From the NCBI GenBank assembly GCA_964477115.1, contig CAYZCY010000029.1, positions 1 through 21,810 on the forward strand: a stretch of 21,810 nt of DNA. The letters run 5' to 3'. The notes below the pieces were generated by a model. The model was not told where the DNA came from. It did no database searches and saw only the letters and a program-made list of their open reading frames with translations. This DNA comes from RGIG3135 sp964477115 (GTDB lineage: Bacteria; Actinomycetota; Coriobacteriia; Coriobacteriales; Eggerthellaceae). Made by a program: the position numbers and the translations under genes. This document shows positions 14,336-20,913 of the stretch, in pieces. Position 1 is the first letter of the stretch, and the number at the start of each line of letters is the position of its first letter.

Positions 14336-14350
14336 ATTCGAACCTACAAC
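14336..14350 (-). repeat. Inverted 15-bp copy of the tRNA T-arm
   Basis: The minus strand here reads GTTGTAGGTTCGAAT, identical to tRNA-Asn positions 14253-14267. RNA reading through the first terminator would carry a sequence complementary to the T-arm. It lies at the left end of the insert between the two 60-bp repeats. A B-box-like GGTTCGAGCC follows at 14361-14370. Confidence 0.85.
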
Positions 14351-14369
14351 TCATAAAGGAGGTTCGAGC

Positions 14370-14398
14370 CCTGCGGTACGCTCCCAGCGAACCGCAGG
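14370..14398 (+). other. Hairpin 1 of the tRNA-adjacent insert
   Basis: CCTGCGGT pairs with ACCGCAGG, and after an A/A mismatch CGCT pairs with AGCG around a CCC loop. That gives 12 base pairs in 29 nt. It is not followed by a U-tract, so it is not a terminator. Confidence 0.75.
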
Positions 14399-14401
14399 CG
14401 C

Positions 14402-14459
14402 CGCGCGGGTCAAGGCTTGCGAAGCAATCGCCGAAGGCGACTCGGCCTTGACGCGTGCG
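14402..14459 (+). other. Branched hairpin element of the tRNA-adjacent insert
   Basis: An outer stem (14402-14416 with 14445-14459; core GTCAAGGC/GCCTTGAC, one G-U and one mismatch in 15 bp) encloses two abutting small hairpins. These are TTGC-GAA-GCAA (14417-14427) and TCGCC-GAA-GGCGA (14428-14440), both with GAA triloops. This makes a three-way junction. It ends 1 bp before copy 2 of the 60-bp repeat. No ORF runs through it credibly. Confidence 0.75.
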
Positions 14460-14460
14460 C

Positions 14461-14520
14461 ATCCTACCCGGGGAGCCAGATTTCTCCCAAGCCAGGTAAT
14501 CCACCTGGCTTGTTTTATTT
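14461..14520 (+). repeat. Direct repeat copy 2: tRNA 3' end plus terminator
   Basis: Exact 60-bp copy of 14266-14325. It carries the 3' strand of the tRNA T-stem and acceptor, CCA and a second complete terminator (stem 14489-14511), but no tRNA 5' half precedes it. The -10 box of the next gene begins 5 bp after it. Confidence 0.95.
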
Positions 14521-14524
14521 ACGC

Positions 14525-14530
14525 TATCAT
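14525..14530 (+). promoter_or_regulatory. Candidate -10 box of the small membrane protein gene
   Basis: TATCAT in CGCTATCATGG, the same 11 bp found before vsr. The spacing places any -35 inside the terminator of repeat copy 2, where no good match is seen. Confidence 0.45.
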
Positions 14531-14565
14531 GGGGAAAGACTGAGGCTCGAAATAAAGGATGCTCC

Positions 14566-14778
14566 ATGGCCAAGAAGAAAAAGCAGATGACCCCCGCTCA
14601 GAAGGCAGCTGCACGTAAAGACCCCGCCGCCACCAAGAAGGAAAGCAAGCCGCAGGCTCCCTCGCCCAAGGACAATCCCTTTGGAGGCGTGGGCTTCACC
14701 TTGCTGCTCATGGGCGTCATCCTAGTTGCCGTTTTCGTGTTCATGTATCTGAACAACTTCTTCGGCATGATTGATTAA
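14566..14778 (+). CDS. Small single-pass membrane protein, function unknown
   Basis: 70 aa. The first 38 residues are highly charged and lysine/alanine/proline-rich (MAKKKKQMTPAQKAAARKD). One transmembrane helix follows at about 43-63 (VGFTLLLMGVILVAVFVFMYL), then a short NNFFGMID tail. The positive-inside rule puts the N-terminus in the cytoplasm. ATG 14566 has AAAGGA six bases upstream. It somewhat resembles small actinobacterial division-associated membrane proteins in layout, but I see no motif that supports that. It has its own candidate promoter directly after the second 60-bp repeat and converges with rlmKL. Confidence 0.75.
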   Translation: MAKKKKQMTPAQKAAARKDPAATKKESKPQAPSPKDNPFGGVGFTLLLMGVILVAVFVFMYLNNFFGMID

Positions 14779-14791
14779 AGCTTCAGCAAAC

Positions 14792-14803
14792 GTTTAGCTA
14801 AAC
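14792..14803. other. 12-bp perfect palindrome between convergent genes
   Basis: GTTTAGCTAAAC is fully self-complementary and lies between the ends of the small membrane protein gene and rlmKL. It lacks a loop and U-tract, so it is not a typical terminator. Confidence 0.35.
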
Positions 14804-14828
14804 CCCTGCGCTTACCTGGTCAAAGCCC

Positions 14829-17126
14829 TTAGGCGCGCCTCACTACATAGCACTTGTGAATCTTGGGATTGCGCTCGAAGTCGTGCGGAATGGTCTCGGG
14901 CGTGATGTCCTCGATCTTTACGCCATAGCGCGCGAGTTCATCCACATCGGGCTTAAAACTGCGCAGGTTGCAGGAGAACACCGCCTGGCCGCCGCGTGTC
15001 AAAAGACGCGAAACGCCGATCAGCAGCTCAACGTGGTCACGCTGCACATCCCAGGTGCGCTTGCCCATGGATTTCGAGTTGGAGAAGGTGGGCGGGTCGA
15101 CGAAGATAAGATCGAAGGTCTCCCCCGCGCGGCGCGCATCGCGAATCCAAGACACGACATCAGAGCGTACATAGCTGTGCTCGCGGCCCTCAAAGCCGTT
15201 TGCGATCATGTTGCGCTCGGCCCATTCGAGATAGGTCTGAGACAGGTCGACCGTTGTCGTGCTAAGCGCGCCGCCGCCCGCTGCATGCACGGTGGCGGTT
15301 CCCGTATATGCGAACAAGTTGAGGAAGCGCTTGCCGCTTGCCATGGAGCCAACCAGCTCGCGCGTAACGCGATGATCAAGGAAAATACCCGTATCGAGAT
15401 AACCCGCTAGGTCAATCTCGAAGAGATATCCCGACTCTGCCGTGTTGGTCACATAGGAGCGCCTGCCGGCGTTCCTGTACTGGCCGCCGCCCTTGGAGCG
15501 CTCGCGTACCTTGGAGAACACATGGTCCGGACGCACGTCGAGCACTACGGGCACAATGGCCAAAACGTCTCCGAAACGGCGGCTTGCCACCATGGGATCA
15601 ACCGTCGACGGAGCCTGGTACTCGGCAACGTGCACATAGGTCTTGCCCTGCGCACTACCCGCCCCTTCGTACACATCGATGGCCACGGCGTAATCGGGAA
15701 GGTCGGCATCGTAGACGCGGTAGCACTGAACCCCTTCCCTGCGCGCCCACTTTCTCCTCTCCTTCAAAACCTTGCGAAGGCGGGCGGCGAACTGCTCTGC
15801 CTGCACATCATGCACTTCGACCTTGTGGTCAGCACCGCCATGGGAATCGGGGATCGAAATGGTGACAGGGGCCAAGGGCGCCTCATCGTAGCACTCGAGA
15901 CAGGCCTCGATGCGACCGCGGCCCAGCTTAAGCTCCAAAGAGGGCTCGATGCCGAAGCGATCGCGGACTCCTGCGGAGCTCGCCAAGGCGAAGACCGAAG
16001 ATTCGGGAGCCTCCTTGCAGGCGGATACGAAAGCAGTGAGCTCGGAGACAGCGCGCGCGTCGGAGGCGTCACGCTCAATGGGAAGGACGCAGGCCACGAC
16101 CATTGCCTCGCCCTGGGCGTGCTTGATTACCCCCTCGAGGCGCCCCTGAACATCGGCGGCATCATCGGCAGAGGAAGCCTCAACGCTTGCAAGCTGGCGA
16201 AGGCCGGCGCGGCGCAGGTGGTCACGAGCGCGCGCGACCGAGGGGGACGAGGCGGAAACGCCCACGATACGCACTTTGGAGGTATCGGGCGCGGCGTTAC
16301 CAACAGAAGCTCCCTCGCCAAGGATGCGGGCAAGGCCGGCCTCGAAGCGCTCGTCCGCCTCGGCCAAAAGATCGTTCCAGGCATCTTCGTCATGAACAGC
16401 CCAGCCGTAGAAGCCCCACTGCTCGCGCAGCAGGCCGGGAGCAAGGTCGGCCGCCATGGCTGCCGCCTCGCATACGACGAAACCGTCATCGCTCACCGGA
16501 TCGAACAGGCCGCCGTTTTGAGCGTTGACGGCAGACCAGTTGCTTGCAGCCAGAACCGAAGCAGCATGGGCGCAGGAAAGCGCGGCGTTGGCGCCGTCTC
16601 TTTCATCGAGGTAGAAGCGTCGGTAGAGCGACTCCCCCGCCAGATCAACGGAAACCACGGCGCGGTTCTCGTTGACGCGAACCTCTATCACCACATCGGG
16701 GTTATTGGCATCGACGTCAGGGCGATTACCGCGGCTTTCCCTCAAGGAGTCGCAAATGGCATCCTTGACCTTCAGTGCTACGAACTTGGTGTTGCGCAGC
16801 TCGGCATTCGTGCCATGCGCGCGAACTGCCATGCTGGCACCTTCTGCAATAACCTCTTCCCAGGCGATACCGCGAACACCGGCGTAGAGCAGATCAGCAT
16901 CCCCCGCGTTCACGCGAGCCAAAACCGCCGTCACGCGAGAAGACAGACGCGACCACAGGCACACCTTCTCGCCGTCAAGCGCCGAGCCGAAAAAGGCAAC
17001 GCCGCCGCCAAGAGGCCTCACGCGACGGACCCTCAAAGAACGCAGCTCATCGGCGAGCAGCTGCTCGAGACCGGGAAGGCAGCTTGCGAAGTATTCGAAT
17101 TCAACAGTGTCGGCGCGGTAAGCCAT
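14829..17126 (-). CDS. rlmKL: RlmKL-type 23S rRNA methyltransferase with degenerate RlmL domain
   Basis: 765 aa; E. coli RlmKL is about 702. The order is N-terminal and THUMP region (about 1-165), RlmL-like domain (170-415), RlmK domain (435-765). RlmK makes m7G2069 and RlmL makes m2G2445 of 23S rRNA in E. coli. The RlmK half is intact, with NLFAYTGTATVHAAGGG at 603-619 and DPPTFSNSK at 677-685. In the RlmL half the expected DPMCGSGT-type SAM motif is replaced by FDPVSDDGFVVCEAA (208-222), although the neighbouring APGLLREQWGFYGW is well kept. The catalytic NPPYG motif is absent; the matching region reads VVACVLPIERD (343-353). ATG 17126 follows AGGA at 6 bases. It starts about 18 bp after the rpoD terminator. 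Confidence 0.88.
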   Translation of the reverse strand: MAYRADTVEFEYFASCLPGLEQLLADELRSLRVRRVRPLGGGVAFFGSALDGEKVCLWSRLSSRVTAVLARVNAGDADLLYAGVRGIAWEEVIAEGASMAVRAHGTNAELRNTKFVALKVKDAICDSLRESRGNRPDVDANNPDVVIEVRVNENRAVVSVDLAGESLYRRFYLDERDGANAALSCAHAASVLAASNWSAVNAQNGGLFDPVSDDGFVVCEAAAMAADLAPGLLREQWGFYGWAVHDEDAWNDLLAEADERFEAGLARILGEGASVGNAAPDTSKVRIVGVSASSPSVARARDHLRRAGLRQLASVEASSADDAADVQGRLEGVIKHAQGEAMVVACVLPIERDASDARAVSELTAFVSACKEAPESSVFALASSAGVRDRFGIEPSLELKLGRGRIEACLECYDEAPLAPVTISIPDSHGGADHKVEVHDVQAEQFAARLRKVLKERRKWARREGVQCYRVYDADLPDYAVAIDVYEGAGSAQGKTYVHVAEYQAPSTVDPMVASRRFGDVLAIVPVVLDVRPDHVFSKVRERSKGGGQYRNAGRRSYVTNTAESGYLFEIDLAGYLDTGIFLDHRVTRELVGSMASGKRFLNLFAYTGTATVHAAGGGALSTTTVDLSQTYLEWAERNMIANGFEGREHSYVRSDVVSWIRDARRAGETFDLIFVDPPTFSNSKSMGKRTWDVQRDHVELLIGVSRLLTRGGQAVFSCNLRSFKPDVDELARYGVKIEDITPETIPHDFERNPKIHKCYVVRRA

Positions 17127-17143
17127 GGTGGTTCCTGTCTACA

Positions 17144-17176
17144 TAAAAAAGATGGCGGCCCAAAAGCCGCCATCTT
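17144..17176 (-). terminator. Intrinsic terminator of rpoD
   Basis: Minus-strand RNA AAGATGGCGGC pairs with GCCGCCATCTT (11 bp, 6-base loop) and runs into a TTTTTT tract. The stem begins 1 bp after the rpoD stop codon. Confidence 0.93.
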
Positions 17177-17177
17177 C

Positions 17178-18416
17178 CTAATCCTCTAAGTAATCCTTCA
17201 GCTTTGAAGAGCGAGAAGGATGGCGCAACTTGGCAAGCGTCTTGCTCTCGATCTGACGGATGCGCTCGCGCGTAACACCGAACTCGCGACCGACCTCCTC
17301 GAGCGTGCGCGGATGACCGTCCTCGAGACCGAAGCGCAGGCTGATAACCTTGCGCTCGCGCTCGGCAAGCCCGTCGAGAACCTTGCCCAATTGCTCCTGC
17401 AGCATGCTGAAGGAGGCGGCGTCAGGAGGAACAACCGCTGCGTCGTCTTCGATGAAGTCACCGAGCTGGGAGTCCTCTTCCTCACCGATCGGGGTTTCAA
17501 GGGACACCGGCTCCTGGGAGATCTTCTGGATCTCACGAACGCGCTCCGCGGGAAGGCCCATCTCCTTGCCGATCTCCTCGGGGGTGGGTTCGCGGCCGAG
17601 CTCCTGCAAGAGCTGGCGCTGGATGCGCACAAGCTTGTTGATGGTTTCGACCATGTGCACCGGGATGCGGATAGTGCGGGCCTGGTCGGCGATGGCGCGC
17701 GTGATGGCCTGGCGGATCCACCAAGTGGCGTAGGTGGAGAACTTGAAGCCCTTGGTGTAGTCGAACTTCTCGACTGCGCGGATAAGGCCAAGGTTGCCCT
17801 CCTGGATGAGGTCCAAGAACAGCATGCCGCGGCCGACGTAGCGCTTTGCAATGGATACGACCAGACGCAGGTTGGCCTCGATCAGCTGATCCTTCGCATC
17901 GGCGCCGATCTGGGCCTCATGGGAGAGGCGGCGACGGGTACGACGATCGATCTCGATGCCTTCCTTGTCAATGCGCTCGAGCTCGTCCTCAGCGGCAACA
18001 CCCGCTTCGATCTTCATGGCAAGGTCAATTTCCTGCTCGGCGGTGAGCAGAGGAACCTTACCGATTTCCTTGAGGTACATGCGGACCGGATCGCCGGTAA
18101 GCATGGTCACGTTGGCGTCGGCATTGCGCTTGCGAGTCTTGGCCTTGCGACCGGAAACCTTCGGAAGCGATGCGGCGGCCTCAACAGTTGCCTTGAGCTC
18201 TTCCTCGGGAATACCCTCGAGAAGATCCTCTTCGGGGTCGATGCCGTCGATCTTGTCATCATCGATACCAGAACCGGAGCCAGCCTCAACCGCTACGCTT
18301 GCGGGAGGTTCGGCCTCCAAAGCATCATCGTCTTCAATCATCTCCTCGACTTCGTTCAGGGGCTGATCTGCGTTCTTCTGTTCCTGCATAGATTTGTTCG
18401 ATGAGGCTTTGACCAC
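17178..18416 (-). CDS. rpoD: Primary RNA polymerase sigma factor (RpoD/SigA)
   Basis: 412 aa. An acidic, low-complexity N-terminus (1-80) and a basic linker (GRKAKTRKR, 89-97) precede region 1.2 (DPVRMYLKEIGKVPLL, 109-124). Region 2 spans about 175-255 and contains the core-binding and -10-recognition segments (EANLRLVVSIAKRY, GFKFSTYATWWIRQAI). Region 3 is at 256-335 and region 4 at about 345-400, with the -35-binding helix TLEEVGREFGVTRERIRQIE. This is a full housekeeping sigma factor. GTG 18416 has AGGA seven bases upstream. Like other group-1 sigmas with short acidic tails, it lacks a typical large region 1.1 and the non-conserved insert of enterobacteria. Confidence 0.96.
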   Translation of the reverse strand: MVKASSNKSMQEQKNADQPLNEVEEMIEDDDALEAEPPASVAVEAGSGSGIDDDKIDGIDPEEDLLEGIPEEELKATVEAAASLPKVSGRKAKTRKRNADANVTMLTGDPVRMYLKEIGKVPLLTAEQEIDLAMKIEAGVAAEDELERIDKEGIEIDRRTRRRLSHEAQIGADAKDQLIEANLRLVVSIAKRYVGRGMLFLDLIQEGNLGLIRAVEKFDYTKGFKFSTYATWWIRQAITRAIADQARTIRIPVHMVETINKLVRIQRQLLQELGREPTPEEIGKEMGLPAERVREIQKISQEPVSLETPIGEEEDSQLGDFIEDDAAVVPPDAASFSMLQEQLGKVLDGLAERERKVISLRFGLEDGHPRTLEEVGREFGVTRERIRQIESKTLAKLRHPSRSSKLKDYLED

Positions 18417-18488
18417 GCTGTCATCCTTTCCACGAAGGCGCCCTTACAGACAAAAAGAGCCTATTTGGGCGCAAAGATACAGCTAACT

Positions 18489-18517
18489 AATTTACTACAA
18501 TTTTTCCCTCAGGACAA
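18489..18517 (-). promoter_or_regulatory. Candidate rpoD promoter
   Basis: Minus-strand TTGTCC (18512-18517) and TAAATT (18489-18494) are separated by 17 bp, each a 4/6 match to consensus. The resulting leader of roughly 65 nt contains GCGCCC and GGGCGC (18467-18472 and 18438-18443), which could pair across 23 bases just before the ribosome site. Confidence 0.4.
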
Positions 18518-18600
18518 GAATCACACACAAAGAAGTTCCTTCAACCCAGCCTCAAAAGCCCTCAAGCAAAGCAGGAGAAGGCAAGCGCGGGGCGCTCAAG

Positions 18601-20907
18601 CTATAAAAGATCAATCGGGTCAACGTCGACCGCGACGTTGACTTCCTTTTCGGGCTTGCGCGTGCGGAACAGGCGCCCCAAAACCAGGGACAGATTTGCT
18701 TCGCGCGGGCACTTCACCAAGATGTGCCAGCGATAGGTTCCACGCAGCTTTTCGAGAACGCAGGGAGATGCTGGCAGCACCTTCCAGCTCGAGCCAGCGT
18801 AATCGAAGACCAGTCTCTCGAGCTGCTCATACAGCTCCATCGCCACACGCTTCACCTCGGGCTCGTCTTTGCCCCACACCAAAACATTGGCCATGCGCAC
18901 GTAAGGCGGATACCCCAAAACCTTGCGTTTTGGCAGCTCGGAGCGCAGGAAAAGCGCGCGATCGTAACGAGCGGCTGCGCGTATGGCCACCGCATCGGAC
19001 TCATAAGTCTGAACCATGACGCGGCCGGGAAGCTCCGATCGGCCCGCTCGGCCGGCAACCTGCTCGATAAGAGCAAAGGTGCGCTCCCCCGCCCGGAAAT
19101 CAGGCAGGTGGAGTTGCGTATCGGCGTTGATAACGCCGACAAGGGTAACGTCTTCGAAATCGAGCCCCTTCGCAATCATTTGCGTACCCAGCAAAACGGC
19201 CGCATCAGCGTTCATGAACTGCTCGAGCAAGCGCTGGTGGGCGCCCTTTCCCTTGGTGGTATCGGCATCCATGCGAATGACAGGCACACCGGGCCCTACC
19301 CCGGGAAGCTCATCGAGCAGTGCCCTCAACTCCGCCTCGACACGCTGGGTGCCAGCACCGAATTTGCGAAGGTAGGGGCTTCCGCATTCCGGACACACGG
19401 GCGGCACGGCCACCCGATATCCGCAGTGGTGGCAGGCCAGCATAGACCCCTGCTCGTGATAGGTCAAAGAAGTCGAACACGACGGACATTCAGGAACGAA
19501 GCCGCAGTCTCGACAGAGCAAAAACTTCGCGAAACCACGCTGGTTCAGCAGAAGGACGGCTTTACGACCAGCGGCCAGCTCTTCGGCAAGAGCACGCGTC
19601 AAACGGCCCGAAAACATAGAGCGAGAGCCGCTCGAAAACTCAGCGGCCATATCAATTACGTCCACCTTGGGCAAAGCGCGTCCGTTAGCTCGCTGCGGAA
19701 GGCAAACGCGATGCCAGCCTTCCTCTTTTTCGCAGCGATACAAAGCCTCGATGGAAGGCGTAGCCGAACCGAGCACCAAGACGCCGCCGCTACGCGACAC
19801 CATCCATGCCGCCACATCGCGCGACACATAACGCGGTGCGCTATCTTGCTTGTAGGAACCCTCGTGCTCTTCGTCGATAACGATGAGGCCCACGTTCGCC
19901 ATGGGCGTAAAAAGCGCACTTCGCGCACCCACAACCACGCGGGCTGCCCCGCTTCGAATGAAATCCCACTGGTCGTAACGCTCTCCCTGGCTCATGCGCG
20001 AATGCATGACGGCAACGGTGTTGCCGAAACGCCCGCGAAAACGCGCCACCGTCTGCGGGGTAAGCGATATCTCGGGAACAAGGACTATGGCGTTTCTCCC
20101 CTTCGTCAGGGTGGCCTCAATAGCCTGGAGATACACTTCGGTCTTGCCCGACCCCGTTACGCCATCGATGAGCACAACCTGCCCGCACCCCGCAGCGCGC
20201 CCGCGTTCTATTGCCTCAAGCGCAGCAAGCTGGCCTTCGGTCAGATGAGGCTTAGGCGAAGGCACAAAGGAATCATCTTCGCCACTCTGAACGCCCCTCA
20301 TACGGCGACGCAGCTCAATAGTCACCGCCCCCTTTTCGGAAAGGGTTTTGAGCGTCTGCGACACCGGCCCGAACTCGCAGGCAAGCTCGGCCACGCGCAC
20401 GTCGCCGCGCGCAAGCACGTCCATGATGGCCTGCTGCTTTGCGGCGTTTTTGCGAGGAGTGAATTCAGCGGACGCGGGGCCAAGGCTCACCCAGCGATCA
20501 TCCACCTCCCCAACGGCAGGTTCCTCTATGCGCCAACCGCCGGCTTGCGTGCGCACCAAACGCGGCACTCCGCCAGGCGGCGTAAACAGGCGCACGCAGG
20601 AAGAAAGCGGCGCAATGTAGCGCTCGGAGAGAAAGCGCGCGCAAGCCGCACCCTCTTCGTCAAAGTAGGGCTTCGAAAGCGCACGGTCTACGGATTTCAG
20701 CTTTTTGGGGTCAAGGCCTCGGGAGACAAGATCAGCCGGCTCCAGATCCTCAACTTCGACCACAAAGCCAATCTGCTTGCGATGGCCGAAGGGCACCAGC
20801 ACGCAACACCCCACCTCCACGTCAACGACGTCTTCGCCAATGACGTAGGAGTAAGGGGCGTCAAGAGATTGCGTTGGTATGTCGAGAACTACCGAGGCGA
20901 GCAGCAT
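18601..20907 (-). CDS. priA: Primosomal replication restart helicase PriA
   Basis: 768 aa. The N-terminal 3'-DNA-binding domain (about 1-110) includes VLVPFGHRKQIGFVV. The helicase core has Walker A GVTGSGKTE (249-257), the DEEH box (345-348) and GSATPS (380-385). QRGFAKF lies at 456-462. The family's zinc-binding insert carries eight cysteines (465, 468, 474, 477, 492, 495, 505, 508). Motifs V/VI appear as GTQMIAKGLDF and QVAGRAGRS. All core motifs are intact, so it should be an active helicase; many actinobacterial PriA proteins have lost them. It starts 6 bp after the metK stop, with a weak ribosome site, so it is probably translated by coupling. Confidence 0.96.
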   Translation of the reverse strand: MLLASVVLDIPTQSLDAPYSYVIGEDVVDVEVGCCVLVPFGHRKQIGFVVEVEDLEPADLVSRGLDPKKLKSVDRALSKPYFDEEGAACARFLSERYIAPLSSCVRLFTPPGGVPRLVRTQAGGWRIEEPAVGEVDDRWVSLGPASAEFTPRKNAAKQQAIMDVLARGDVRVAELACEFGPVSQTLKTLSEKGAVTIELRRRMRGVQSGEDDSFVPSPKPHLTEGQLAALEAIERGRAAGCGQVVLIDGVTGSGKTEVYLQAIEATLTKGRNAIVLVPEISLTPQTVARFRGRFGNTVAVMHSRMSQGERYDQWDFIRSGAARVVVGARSALFTPMANVGLIVIDEEHEGSYKQDSAPRYVSRDVAAWMVSRSGGVLVLGSATPSIEALYRCEKEEGWHRVCLPQRANGRALPKVDVIDMAAEFSSGSRSMFSGRLTRALAEELAAGRKAVLLLNQRGFAKFLLCRDCGFVPECPSCSTSLTYHEQGSMLACHHCGYRVAVPPVCPECGSPYLRKFGAGTQRVEAELRALLDELPGVGPGVPVIRMDADTTKGKGAHQRLLEQFMNADAAVLLGTQMIAKGLDFEDVTLVGVINADTQLHLPDFRAGERTFALIEQVAGRAGRSELPGRVMVQTYESDAVAIRAAARYDRALFLRSELPKRKVLGYPPYVRMANVLVWGKDEPEVKRVAMELYEQLERLVFDYAGSSWKVLPASPCVLEKLRGTYRWHILVKCPREANLSLVLGRLFRTRKPEKEVNVAVDVDPIDLL

Positions 20908-20913
20908 GGCGGC

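Noticed and set aside
14220..14573. 117-codon minus-strand frame with two near-identical segments
   Set aside because: It is the antisense of tRNA-Asn and of the two 60-bp repeats; its duplicated SPGR-x-RT peptide is just the repeat read backwards, a known type of false gene.
15522..17189. 555-codon plus-strand frame opposite rlmKL
   Set aside because: Shadow of a high-GC gene; the minus strand holds the recognisable domains, ribosome site and codon bias.
17220..18404. 394-codon plus-strand frame opposite rpoD
   Set aside because: Antisense shadow of a highly conserved gene, no family match.
18584..18596. AGCGC-GGG-GCGCT stem after priA as a terminator
   Set aside because: Stem of only 5 bp and no U-tract on either strand.
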